A DNA stretch of 64,000 bases from Pseudomonas sp. GD03919 (GTDB lineage Bacteria; Pseudomonadota; Gammaproteobacteria; Pseudomonadales; Pseudomonadaceae): positions 186,001 through 250,000 of the forward strand of contig NZ_CP104582.1 of the NCBI RefSeq assembly GCF_029814935.1, in the 5' to 3' direction. The notes under the pieces were generated by a model. That model searched no databases. It worked only from the letters and a program-made list of their open reading frames with translations, and had not been told where the DNA came from. Made by a program: the position numbers and the translations under genes. How positions within the stretch are numbered: position 1 is the first letter of the stretch; every line of letters starts with the position of its first letter. Below, one piece after another: positions 55,018 to 63,232 of this stretch.

Positions 55018-55200
55018 TGGGATTGCCTTAGCTTATGCAGGGCGTGTGCCAATTTTATTGCCGCAGCGGGAAGGCGCTATTTCGCTGGGTTTGAGGCCCG
55101 CGGGCGAGGGCTGCGGCGCCAGTTGCGACGCCACGGTGCACCAGCGTGCAGCGTGATGCACCGCTGGCGCACCACGCTGTTCTGGGGGCTGGATGGGGGC

Positions 55201-57579
55201 TCAGCGTGGTAGCAGTTTCAGCGTGCCCTGGCGGTTGGCTTTGACGTCGGCCTCGCTCAGGTGCTGTGGCTGATACTTGCCGGCCACATGGGGCGCCGCC
55301 TGATCGCCGTAATGCGCGTCGAACGGCACGCCGCTCTGGCCGACGGGAATGCCGCCCAGCGCCTTGTCGGCATCGGCCAGGTCGACCAGTCGTCGGGTGG
55401 AAGGGCCATAGACCACGGGCCAGGGCGCCGGGCCAACCTTGTGCGAGAAGTTGTTCGGCGTTTCATGGCCGCCTGGTGCGGCGAATGGGCCGATGTTCAG
55501 CAGCCAGGCCAGTGGCTGCTGTTGGCCAAGCGGGTGGCTATGAGTAAGGGTATGACCACGGCCCCAGGCCCAGGCTGCGGGATCACCGCCGAGAACACTG
55601 CGCAGGTGCTCCAGGCTGGCGCGCCAGGCGTCGGCGACGATCTGCGCGCGGCTCTCGCGCTGCTCGCTGCCCTGGCGACTCCACCAGGGCGAGTCGGCAT
55701 TGGCGGTCAGGCGCGGCAGGGCCGTGTCGAGCACGCGGGTCTGCAGCAGGCTGTCGAAGAACACCTCGCCCAGCTCGTCGGCCATGGCTTCGTGGGCAAG
55801 CTGATAGGTCAGCTGGTTGAACAGGGTGGCGGCCACGGAGTCGAGCTCGTGGTCGCCATTCCACTTGGCCAGTTGCTCCACCAGTGCGCGCTCCTCATCG
55901 TTCGCCGCTGCGGCGCGCAGCTCGTCGAGGATCGGCGCCAGCAGACGCGGACCATAGCCGGTACCAGGATCGAGCTGCAGCGCCTGGCTGTTTTGTGTGT
56001 CCCATTTCACCGAGGCGTCGCTCAGGCGCTGGTTCAGGCGCTGGCCGCGGTCCGGCAGGTTGTAGTAGCCGGGAATCTCGATGCCGCTGGCCGGTACCGG
56101 CTGATAGTTGGCCGAGAGAATGTAGCCGCGCTCTGGGTTCTCTTCCTGCGGGTTGGTGCTGAAGGGGTGGTAGCCGAGCTTGTCCGCGTCACCGCTGGCA
56201 CCGTCAAGAATGAAGGTCGGGTTGACGCCCTCCGGGCGCAGCGGCAGCTTGGCCGCGGCCCACCAACCGATATCACCGCTGGCATTGGCCCAGAGCACGT
56301 TGAGGCCGGGGGCCTCGATCTTCTCGACGGCGGTGCGGGCCTTGTCCAGGCTGTCGGCGCGGTTGAGCTGGTAGAAGGCGTCGAGCATCGGGTTGTCGGT
56401 TTCGAGGAAGGCCCACCACATGGCGATCGGCGTGCTGCCGCTGGTCTGGCCCAGGGCATCGTTGATGATCGGCCCGTGCGGCGAGCGGCGCAGGGTGATC
56501 TGCACCGGCTCGGCGCCCTTGACCTTGATGCTCTCCGTACGTTGTTCGAGGTCGACCCAGTTGCCCTGGTACCAGACCTGGTTGGGGGTGTCTGGATTGG
56601 TGCGCTCGGCGATCAGGTCGAGGTCGTCGTTCTGGAACATGGTTAGGCTCCAGGCAAAGTCACGATTGTGGCCAAGCATGGCGCTGGGAATCAGCGCGTG
56701 GTGGTAGCCATACAGCTCGTAACCGGGCGCCTGCAGGTGCGCTTCGTACCACACGGCCGGCAGCGAGAAGCGAATGTGCGGGTCGCCTGCCAGCAGCGGT
56801 TTGCCGCTGGCGGTGCGGCTGCCGGATATCACCCAGGCGTTGCTGCCTTCGAACTGCGGCAAGCCTGTGCCCTCCAGGGCGCTGTTGCTGAGCTGGGCCA
56901 GGGCGGAAAGATCCTGCCAGTCGCCTGCGGCCAGGGAGGTGCCGAGCACACCCTGCGGATGCCAGTTGAGATCGAACAGCTCGAGATAGTCCGCACCCAG
57001 GGCGTCACGGACATGGGTCATCACCGGTTCGGTGCCCAGGGCCGCGGCGAAGCTGTAGGCCATGTAGCCAGCGATGCTGAGCGTATCGGCCATGGTGAAA
57101 GGGCGTGGCTCGATGCCCAACAGATCGAACTCCAGCGGACGTGGGCGGCTGGCCTGGTACTGGTTGACCCCTTCGAGATAGTGCTGCAGTGCTTGTGTGG
57201 ATGGGCTGCCTGCGTCCAGGCGGGCGGCGTAGGCATCGGCGTGGCGGCCAATTTCCAGGGTGCGGAACAGGCGATCAGTGGGCACCAGCTTTTCGCCGAG
57301 CACTTCGGCCAGTTCGCCGCGCGCCAGGCGCCGCAGCAGCTCCATCTGGAACAGGCGATCCTGGGCGTGGACGAAACCCAGGGCGCGGTACATGTCCGCT
57401 TCATTCTCGGCGCGAATGTGTGGCACGCCGCGTTCGTCGTAATCGACCGTGACCGGCGCCTGCAGCGCGCCGAGTACCACCTCGCCATCGCGTTGCGGTT
57501 GCTTGTCATGCAGGTACCAGGTCAGGCCGCCAGCTGCGGCTGCAATCACCAGCGCAAGGGCGGTCAGGGAACGTTTCAT
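55201..57579 (-). CDS. hacB: Penicillin/acyl-homoserine-lactone acylase (HacB-like)
   Basis: The 792-residue Ntn hydrolase is a periplasmic acylase precursor. A signal or anchor helix spans residues 4-24 (LTALALVIAAAAGGLTWYL). The alpha chain has ALQAPVTVDYDERGVPHIRA and GFVHAQDRLFQMELLRR. Self-cleavage is expected before the nucleophile Ser in FEGSNAWVISGSRTASGKP (about residue 247); the oxyanion Asn and Arg lie further on (WANASGDIGWW, HKVGPAPW). HacB and relatives cleave long-chain acyl-homoserine lactones. ATG at 57579 has AAGGA upstream. The symbol rests on resemblance and closeness to serA (PA0305 against PA0316), from memory; a general amidase is possible. Confidence 0.75.
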   Translation of the reverse strand: MKRSLTALALVIAAAAGGLTWYLHDKQPQRDGEVVLGALQAPVTVDYDERGVPHIRAENEADMYRALGFVHAQDRLFQMELLRRLARGELAEVLGEKLVPTDRLFRTLEIGRHADAYAARLDAGSPSTQALQHYLEGVNQYQASRPRPLEFDLLGIEPRPFTMADTLSIAGYMAYSFAAALGTEPVMTHVRDALGADYLELFDLNWHPQGVLGTSLAAGDWQDLSALAQLSNSALEGTGLPQFEGSNAWVISGSRTASGKPLLAGDPHIRFSLPAVWYEAHLQAPGYELYGYHHALIPSAMLGHNRDFAWSLTMFQNDDLDLIAERTNPDTPNQVWYQGNWVDLEQRTESIKVKGAEPVQITLRRSPHGPIINDALGQTSGSTPIAMWWAFLETDNPMLDAFYQLNRADSLDKARTAVEKIEAPGLNVLWANASGDIGWWAAAKLPLRPEGVNPTFILDGASGDADKLGYHPFSTNPQEENPERGYILSANYQPVPASGIEIPGYYNLPDRGQRLNQRLSDASVKWDTQNSQALQLDPGTGYGPRLLAPILDELRAAAANDEERALVEQLAKWNGDHELDSVAATLFNQLTYQLAHEAMADELGEVFFDSLLQTRVLDTALPRLTANADSPWWSRQGSEQRESRAQIVADAWRASLEHLRSVLGGDPAAWAWGRGHTLTHSHPLGQQQPLAWLLNIGPFAAPGGHETPNNFSHKVGPAPWPVVYGPSTRRLVDLADADKALGGIPVGQSGVPFDAHYGDQAAPHVAGKYQPQHLSEADVKANRQGTLKLLPR

Positions 57580-57699
57580 CCAGCGATCCTTATTGTTGTG
57601 GGGCAAGCGTGCAGGCATTTTGCTCAGGCGCGTGGGCGGCGGCATTGACCATATGCCTCAATGCTGAAAGTCTATGGTCAATATTTGCCAGAGATCGCC

Positions 57700-58743
57700 A
57701 TGGTCGATAACGCCTTCGTCGCCCTTACTCATTCCTCGACCCTGCGTCGGCTGCTTTACGAGGCCCTGGCGGCGCTGGGGCTCGACCCGACCGACACCTA
57801 CCGTCGTGCCTACGCTAGTGTGGCCCTGGCGGCGCCGCTGCTGGAAGCGCGCGAGGAGCACGACAACGCGCCGCGCTTCTGGCAGGCGCTGGAGGGCATC
57901 AGCGGTGACGCCGATATCGGTCTGCACCTGGGCGAGGTCATGCAGCCACGGCCGATGGATGTGGTCAGCTATCTGCTGCTGGCGGCTCGCGATCTTCGTC
58001 AGGGCTTGCAAGCCTTCGTGCGCTTCCAGCACATCCTCTCCGGCGGTTTTGCCGCGCGGCTGCAGGAGCAGGGAGACGAGGCGCACCTGGTGATCGATCT
58101 CAACTACCGCGAGGTTGGCTCGCTGCGTCAGCAGATGGAGTGCCTGGCCGTGCTGCTGAGCAAAATGCTGGCGTCGGCCGCTGGCGGCGAGTTGCCGTTG
58201 ATGGGCGTCGAGTTTCGCCACCGGGCGCCGCGCAAGCTTGCCGAGCATCGCCGCCTGCTCGGCGTCGAGCCGCGTTTCTCGCGCCCGCACGACGTGCTGA
58301 TCCTGCCGCGTGCGCTGCTCTCGCGACCCTCGCGCAGTGCCAGCCCGCGGCTGTTCGAGGTGCTCAGCGAAGAAGCCGAGAAGCAGTTGGCAGGGTTGGT
58401 GGAGAACCAGTTGCTGGCGCGGGTGCGCTACTGGCTGGAGGTCAATCTGGGGGGTACGACCTGCAACCTGGAGGCCTGCGCACTGGCGCTGGGCAGCAAT
58501 CGCGGTGCCTTGCAGCGTTCGCTGAGCGAGCAGGGCAGCAGTTTTCGCGCACTGCACGATGAGGTGCGGCGCCTGCGCGCGCTGCGTCTGCTGGATCAGG
58601 GCCTGAGTGTACGCGAGGTGGCGCGGGCCTGCGGTTTCGCCGAGCTGTCGCCGTTCTACCGCGCCTTTCGTCGCTGGCAGGGCGGGACGCCGCGCGGTTT
58701 GGTATCGCGCCACGGATCGACTGGCGGTGAGGCCCTCGCGTAG
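57700..58743 (+). CDS. AraC-family transcriptional regulator
   Basis: The 347-residue regulator has an N-terminal Arabinose_bd-like domain (PF12625 type: GDADIGLHLGEVMQPRPMDV, LRQGLQAFVRFQHILSGGF, RRLLGVEPRF). A C-terminal double helix-turn-helix follows (NLEACALALGSNRGALQRSL and LSVREVARACGFAELSPFYR, then AFRRWQGGTPRGL). ATG at 57700 (MVDNAFVALTHSSTLRRLL) looks natural; an ATG at 57661 would add 13 residues. It is divergent from the acylase, with about 120 bases between, so it probably controls that gene. The inducer is unknown. Confidence 0.88.
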   Translation: MVDNAFVALTHSSTLRRLLYEALAALGLDPTDTYRRAYASVALAAPLLEAREEHDNAPRFWQALEGISGDADIGLHLGEVMQPRPMDVVSYLLLAARDLRQGLQAFVRFQHILSGGFAARLQEQGDEAHLVIDLNYREVGSLRQQMECLAVLLSKMLASAAGGELPLMGVEFRHRAPRKLAEHRRLLGVEPRFSRPHDVLILPRALLSRPSRSASPRLFEVLSEEAEKQLAGLVENQLLARVRYWLEVNLGGTTCNLEACALALGSNRGALQRSLSEQGSSFRALHDEVRRLRALRLLDQGLSVREVARACGFAELSPFYRAFRRWQGGTPRGLVSRHGSTGGEALA

Positions 58744-58901
58744 GGTGGGTTAGCCGCCTGTCGTACTTATCAGTCGATTCGCCATATTAGCTGCGGCGTA
58801 ACCCACCGCCGGCGTAAGGCGATCTACCGCCTGGTGGGTTACGCGACGCTCCACCTCCGCGGCGTTCCTCGATTCACCTGAGGCGCCGCTAACCCACGGG
58901 G
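58741..58901. repeat. Cluster of GTGGGTTA/TAACCCAC inverted repeats
   Basis: GTGGGTTA-type units alternate in orientation at 58746, 58798, 58832 and 58889. The whole intergenic region between the convergent AraC and DUF6436 genes is built of them. No gene is present. Confidence 0.65.
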
Positions 58902-59483
58902 TCAATCGTTGCTCGGCTTGGCCCACTCACAGAAGCAGCCCACCGCCAGAGTATTGCTGGCATTCACTTTGCGCCCGGCCGCCAGCGCTTCGAGTATGGG
59001 TTCGATAAAGCTGTTGCTCGAGTTGCAGGTCAGGCCTTCGCTGTAGGGGCCGAAATAGGCCAGCTGGCCCTGCTTGTCCCAGATCGCCACCGCGGGGCTG
59101 GCCGGCAGGTTGGCGCTGCCGGGTAGCTCATCGATGAGTTGCAGCGCGGCCAGTTCGGCGGGCAGGCGGCCCTGGCTGCCGGGCTTCTGTACGACATGAA
59201 ATTGCACGCCCTTTGGCGTGTAGTGTTCGATCAGTTCGGCAAGGTGCTGCTGGTTGCCGACATTGCATGGGCAGGCCGGGTCCCAGAAATGCACCAGGCG
59301 GATCGCGCCGGGGCCGCTCAGTTCAGTGGGTAGCTGCAGTTCGGCGCCGGAGAACACTGCTGCGCGCTCGTCGAAGGTGCGCAGGTAGCGCGTTTCGAAC
59401 CAGCGGTAAGCCAGCGCCATACCGGCCAGCCAGGCCAGGGCGAGCAGGGCGATGAGCAGGTTCTTGCGGGACAGGCGGAGCAT
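58902..59483 (-). CDS. DUF6436 thioredoxin-like membrane protein
   Basis: The 193-residue protein has an N-terminal helix (NLLIALLALAWLAGMALAYR). A periplasmic thioredoxin-like fold follows: IRLVHFWDPACPCNVGNQQH with a Cys-Pro-Cys site in place of CxxC, SPAVAIWDKQGQLAYFGPYS, and C-terminal cysteines in GLTCNSSNSF and VGCFCEW. A redox role is likely, the partner unknown. ATG at 59483 (MLRLSRKN) places the helix at the start. Family name is moderately sure. Confidence 0.7.
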   Translation of the reverse strand: MLRLSRKNLLIALLALAWLAGMALAYRWFETRYLRTFDERAAVFSGAELQLPTELSGPGAIRLVHFWDPACPCNVGNQQHLAELIEHYTPKGVQFHVVQKPGSQGRLPAELAALQLIDELPGSANLPASPAVAIWDKQGQLAYFGPYSEGLTCNSSNSFIEPILEALAAGRKVNASNTLAVGCFCEWAKPSND

Positions 59484-59607
59484 GGGCGGGCCGGGCGTAA
59501 AAAGGGCGTGTAGCTTGCCACGATGCGCCGGGCAGCTGAATATCGCAGCATTCGAGGAGATGTCGTCGGGATCGTCCGCGCGCATCCTGCAACTTATGGA
59601 AAGCCCT

Positions 59608-60549
59608 ATGTCAGAGCCGTTTCAGCCCGATCACTTGCGCCCTCTGCTGCGACCCTTGGCCGCAGCGCACCTGGATTTGCCGGCGCTGCAGGCGTATCGC
59701 AGCTTCTACGGTTTCGACCTGGCCGCGCGCTTTGCCGGGCTGGACAACCGTCTCGGCAGCTTCAATGCAGCCGGCTACCAGATCGCCGTGCAGCTGTGGG
59801 CGCCGGCCGAGCCGCAGGGCACCCTGCTGTTGCTGCACGGCTATTACGACCATATGGGCCTGTACCGACATGTGGTCGACTGGGCGCTGAGCATGAATTT
59901 TGCCGTGCTCGCCTGCGACCTGCCGGGACACGGTCTGTCCAGCGGTGCGCGTGCCAGCATCGGTGATTTCGCCGAGTATCAGCAGGTGCTGGCTGGCTTG
60001 TTCGAGCAGGCCAGCGAGCTGGGGCTGCCGCAGCCCTGGCATCTCTGTGGGCAGAGCACGGGTGGGGCGATTCTGCTGGATTATCTGCTCGCCGACGGCA
60101 AGCGCCCGGAGCTCGGGCAGAGCATTCTCCTGGCACCACTGGTGCGGCCGCGCGCCTGGGCCTGGTCGAAGCTCAGCTATCGGATGCTCAGTCCCTTCGT
60201 TCGGGAAATTCCGCGGCGCTTCAGCGAGAACTCCAGCGACGCCACCTTCATCGACTTCGTGCACAACCTCGATCCCCTGCAGCCGCGCAGCTTGCCGACT
60301 GCCTGGGTGGGGGCATTGGCCAAGTGGGTGCCGCATGTCGAAGCGGCCGGGCGCAGCACGCACAGCCCGCTGATCATTCAGGGCGAGGCGGACATGACGG
60401 TCGACTGGCGCTACAACCTCGAGGTGCTGCAGGACAAGTTCCATCAGCCGCAGATCCTGCGATTGGCAGACGCCCGCCATCACCTGGCGAACGAGAACGA
60501 GACGTTGCGTAAGCACTATTTCGACTTTCTGCGCGAGCGATTGGCGTAG
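59608..60549 (+). CDS. Alpha/beta hydrolase (monoacylglycerol-lipase type)
   Basis: The 313-residue hydrolase has the nucleophile elbow CGQSTGG, the oxyanion region LLLLHGYYDHMG, DLPGHGLSSG typical of the Hydrolase_4 (lysophospholipase) group, Asp in GEADMTVDW and His in ADARHHLANE. There is no signal peptide, so it is cytoplasmic. ATG at 59608 has GGAAAG six bases upstream; ATG at 59596 is possible. The substrate is probably a small acyl ester, not known. Confidence 0.85.
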   Translation: MSEPFQPDHLRPLLRPLAAAHLDLPALQAYRSFYGFDLAARFAGLDNRLGSFNAAGYQIAVQLWAPAEPQGTLLLLHGYYDHMGLYRHVVDWALSMNFAVLACDLPGHGLSSGARASIGDFAEYQQVLAGLFEQASELGLPQPWHLCGQSTGGAILLDYLLADGKRPELGQSILLAPLVRPRAWAWSKLSYRMLSPFVREIPRRFSENSSDATFIDFVHNLDPLQPRSLPTAWVGALAKWVPHVEAAGRSTHSPLIIQGEADMTVDWRYNLEVLQDKFHQPQILRLADARHHLANENETLRKHYFDFLRERLA

Positions 60550-60576
60550 GTTCTACCGGCACCAAGGAGCATCGTA

Positions 60577-60604
60577 GATGGGTAGAGCAACGCGAAACCC
60601 ATCA
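60577..60604 (+). repeat. 28-bp intergenic repeat, copy 2
   Basis: This is an exact copy of 396-423. It ends where the target duplication of the element at 60611 begins. Confidence 0.75.
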
Positions 60605-60610
60605 GATGGC

Positions 60611-60758
60611 CCAATACCGATCAGATAAGGTTGCAAAAGCGGCCTTTCGTAGGAGCCCCGCCCCGGGGCGAAGCTTTTCAATTGCGCATCGCCCTGGTTC
60701 GCGGCGGGGCGCCGTTCCTACACATTCGCAGCGTCGATGCTTAACTGACTGGCATTAA
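60611..60758. mobile_element. Variable-core palindromic element C (148 bp)
   Basis: Ends CCAATACCGATCAGATAAG and the inverted CTTAACTGACTGGCATTAA match the termini of elements A and D. The core holds a REP-like pair (CGTAGGAGCCCCGCCCCGGG and GGCGGGGCGCCGTTCCTACA). It is flanked by near-identical 9-mers TCAGATGGC (60602-60610) and TCAAATGGC (60759-60767), which look like a target duplication with one change. There is no coding capacity. Confidence 0.7.
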
Positions 60759-60804
60759 TCAAATGGCCCCGGGTTTCGCTGCGCTCAACCCAGGCTACAG
60801 GCTG

Positions 60805-61572
60805 TTATATGCCCTGCGGCGCCGGCTCCAGCTCGTTGCTGCTCATGCCTACTGCAAGGCCTGCGCGCAGCGCCTGTAGGGCGGCCTGGTAATAGGCTTT
60901 GCCCGCCTCCGACTGGGCGAATTCGACGAACTGCTCCAGCTCGGGGTCGCTCAGCTCGCGATAGACGTGCAGCAGGGTGTTGTCGAGATCCTGTTCGATC
61001 TGCGTCATCAGGCGCTCACGCTGGCCATTGAGCAGCCCTTGAGCCTGACTGCCGCCGAGCAGGCCGGGAATCATCTGGCTGAGGCTGTCGGCTGCCACGC
61101 CGGCCAGCGCCAGGCTGACTTCAGCCCCCGCTTCCTTGGCGGGAATGGCCTGGGCCAGGTGACGAATCAGTAGGCGGCGAGTGGCATCGGCATCGGTGCG
61201 TGGCAGGCCATTGGCGTATTTGGCCAATTGGTCGCTACGGGTGGCCAGCGTCTCGGCGGCAACGATCTTGCGGCCCAGCGCGGATTCGAAGAAGGCCAGC
61301 GCCGGCTGCGGGTCGGCCAGCTCCATGCGCAGGCTGTGCTGCGCGCGCTGGTCGATGGCGGCAGCAGCGAAGCGGCGATTGCTGTTATCCACCAGCGCCT
61401 GAAACACCGCCGGTGGCAGAGTGCTGCGGTAGCGCTGCTGAGCCGCGTCGAGCGCCTGGTTGAAATGTTCGCGCTGTTGCGGCCAGCCGGCGGCCTGATA
61501 CAGGCGCAGGTGGTCGTCTGCCAGGGCCGGCAAGGTCAGGCCAATCAGCAACAGGGCAAACAGAACGCGCAT
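60805..61572 (-). CDS. DUF2059 periplasmic protein
   Basis: The 255-residue precursor has a signal peptide ending PALA (residues 1-18). The DUF2059 pattern appears twice: once in the first half, and near the end as ELSDPELEQFVEFAQSEAGKAYYQAALQAL. The family is periplasmic and uncharacterised. AAGGAG precedes the ATG. It is divergent from the 2OG oxygenase gene, 112 bases away. Confidence 0.8.
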   Translation of the reverse strand: MRVLFALLLIGLTLPALADDHLRLYQAAGWPQQREHFNQALDAAQQRYRSTLPPAVFQALVDNSNRRFAAAAIDQRAQHSLRMELADPQPALAFFESALGRKIVAAETLATRSDQLAKYANGLPRTDADATRRLLIRHLAQAIPAKEAGAEVSLALAGVAADSLSQMIPGLLGGSQAQGLLNGQRERLMTQIEQDLDNTLLHVYRELSDPELEQFVEFAQSEAGKAYYQAALQALRAGLAVGMSSNELEPAPQGI

Positions 61573-61684
61573 CGAGAACTCCTTGGCAAACTTTCCTGGT
61601 CGGCCGCAGGTGTTGCGGCCGGTTATTTTCGGTGGCTGGTGGAGGCTTGTCGAGTCACGACATGCCACTGATACAATCGCCGCC

Positions 61685-62308
61685 ATGACCGAATCCAGCC
61701 TGCACGACCTCTTTTCCGGCCTTATCGACGACCTTGCCAGCCAGGGCTGGTCGCAACGGGCGTTGTTCGCCCCAGAAGTTCTGACCCGCGAACTGGCCGT
61801 CGAGTGTCGCACGCGTGCACAGAATGGCGAACTCAATGCCGCCGGCGTTGGGCGCGGGGGCGCGCAGCAGGTGCGGGAAGGGATTCGCGGCGATCGCATC
61901 CAATGGCTGGAACCTGGCCAGAGCCAAGCCTGTGACCAGTATCTGCAATTGATGGACGGTTTGCGTCAGGCACTCAATCAGGCGCTCTATCTGGGGCTCG
62001 AAGACTACGAATGCCACTTCGCCTGCTACGCACCGGGGGCCTTCTACCAGCGGCATCTCGATCGTTTTCGCGATGACGACCGCCGCACGGTGTCGGCGGT
62101 GTTCTATCTGAACGAGGACTGGCAGACCGAGCAGGGCGGGGCGTTGCGCCTGTATCTGGCCGATGGCCGGGAGCATGACGTACTGCCTCAGGCTGGAACA
62201 CTGGCGCTGTTTCTATCTTCCGAGATGCCTCACGAAGTGCTGCCGGCCACCCGCGAGCGACTGTCATTGACCGGCTGGTTCAGGCGTCGGGGTGGCGCGG
62301 TACTCTGA
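61685..62308 (+). CDS. 2OG-Fe(II) oxygenase
   Basis: The 207-residue oxygenase has a double-stranded beta helix. Iron ligands are His and Asp in AFYQRHLDRFRDDDRR and the distal His in SSEMPHEVLPATRERLSLTG, where the Arg of RERLSLTGWF should bind 2-oxoglutarate. YECHFACYAPG and SAVFYLNEDWQTEQGGALRL resemble the prolyl 4-hydroxylase branch. Substrate unknown; protein prolyl hydroxylation is a guess. It is followed 38 bases later by a DUF523 gene. Confidence 0.85.
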   Translation: MTESSLHDLFSGLIDDLASQGWSQRALFAPEVLTRELAVECRTRAQNGELNAAGVGRGGAQQVREGIRGDRIQWLEPGQSQACDQYLQLMDGLRQALNQALYLGLEDYECHFACYAPGAFYQRHLDRFRDDDRRTVSAVFYLNEDWQTEQGGALRLYLADGREHDVLPQAGTLALFLSSEMPHEVLPATRERLSLTGWFRRRGGAVL

Positions 62309-62346
62309 GGCCTGTGGGCTGTCTGGCGACAGTCATGGAGAGGGCG

Positions 62347-62838
62347 ATGCAGAAGATATTGGTCAGCCGCTGCCTGCTCGGGCATCGGGTGCGTTATGAC
62401 GGTGGTGCTCACGGACCCTTCGATCAGCTGCAGCGGTGGCTGGACGAAGGACGGGTGGTGGCGCTGTGTCCGGAGGTGGCGGGTGGGCTGCCGACGCCAC
62501 GTCCGCCTGCGGAAATTCGCGATGGACAGGGTGGTGCGGTGTTGGATGGTCGGCTGCCAGTACTGACGATCGAGGGCGAGGATGTCACGGCTGCGTTCGT
62601 CGACGGCGCCGAACAGGCGCTGGCGCTGGTGCGCGAGCACGACATCCGCCTGGCACTGCTGAAGGCGCGCAGCCCTTCGTGTGGCAATCTGGAAAACTAT
62701 GACGGCAGCTTCAGCGGTGTGCGTTTGCCGGGTGAGGGCGTGACCGCTGCCCTGCTGAAACGAGCTGGAGTGAAGGTGTTCAACGAAATGCAGTTGGACG
62801 AAGCGGCCGCCGAGTTGGCGCGGTTGGAGCGGGATTGA
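62347..62838 (+). CDS. DUF523 protein
   Basis: The 163-residue protein is a cytoplasmic DUF523 (YbbK-like) protein. Conserved features are the start MQKILVSRCLLGHRVRYDGG with Cys, CPEVAGGLPTPRPPAEI with Cys-Pro-Glu, the ALLKARSPSCG motif and FSGVRLPGEGVTAALLK. The conserved cysteines suggest metal or iron-sulfur binding; the role is unknown. GGAGAGGGCG lies before the ATG. It probably shares a transcript with the oxygenase gene. Confidence 0.85.
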   Translation: MQKILVSRCLLGHRVRYDGGAHGPFDQLQRWLDEGRVVALCPEVAGGLPTPRPPAEIRDGQGGAVLDGRLPVLTIEGEDVTAAFVDGAEQALALVREHDIRLALLKARSPSCGNLENYDGSFSGVRLPGEGVTAALLKRAGVKVFNEMQLDEAAAELARLERD

Positions 62839-62905
62839 GGTAGCCCGGATGCAATCCGGGGCACGGTGGTGCGCGCGGCGCACCCTACGGAATGAGAAAG
62901 GGAGG

Positions 62906-62914
62906 CCCGAAGCC
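62906..62914. repeat. Target duplication of element D, left
   Basis: CCCGAAGCC is repeated at 63075-63083. The last C is shared with the element end, so the duplication is 8 or 9 bp. Confidence 0.75.
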
Positions 62915-63074
62915 TAATGCTGATCAGATAAGTTCGTCACCACCCCCTCCTACTTGCAGTAGAGGGGGGCGCTTTTCGTAGGAGCCAGCTTGCTGGCGAT
63001 GCTTTTTATGGCGGATCGCCGGCAAGCCGGCTCCTACAAAGATCGAGTGCAACGGCTTAACTGACTGGCATTAG
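62914..63074. mobile_element. Variable-core palindromic element D (161 bp)
   Basis: Ends CTAATGCTGATCAGATAAG and the inverted CTTAACTGACTGGCATTAG are 19-bp imperfect inverted repeats. The core holds a hairpin (CCCCTCCTAC and GTAGAGGGG) and a complete REP pair (CGTAGGAGCCAGCTTGCTGG / CCGGCAAGCCGGCTCCTACA, 62977-63038). CCCGAAGC(C) flanks both sides. There is no coding capacity. Confidence 0.78.
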
Positions 63075-63109
63075 CCCGAAGCCTCCCTTTGTTCATTTCT
63101 GCATACCTT

Positions 63110-63228
63110 CGGGGCTCGCGAGCCAGAGCGAGACAAGGCGGGAGCGACCGAGGAGAGCGGAGTTTACGTCAGTAAATGAGCATCTCCGAGGTTGTTCCCA
63201 ACGCCGTATCGCCGACGCGCAGCCGCTC
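63110..63228. repeat. Palindromic element related to the MITE core
   Basis: GCGGAGTTTACGTCAGTAAA followed by TGAGCAT closely resembles the centre of the 5546 MITE (GCGCAGTTTACGTGCTGTAA then ATGAGCAT), and GAGGTTGTTCCCAACGCCGT resembles GAGGCTGTTTTTAACGCAGC. The MITE termini are not recognisable. It is a distant relative lying in the serA 3' untranslated region. Confidence 0.5.
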
Positions 63229-63232
63229 CGGT

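Larger units (their letters stand above)
62897..63090 (-). terminator. Terminator hairpin split by an insertion
   Basis: AAAGGGAGGC (62897-62906) and GCCTCCCTTT (63081-63090) are perfect arms that would form a 10-bp stem with a CCGAA loop if the 161-bp element between them were removed. On the minus strand it would be the serA terminator (stem, TTCGG loop, T-run). The insertion duplicated CCCGAAGC(C). Confidence 0.75.

Noticed and set aside
47801..63038. CRISPR array suggested by repeated palindromes
   Set aside because: The repeats are REP pairs scattered singly over 15 kb, without regular spacing or unique spacers, and no cas gene is present.
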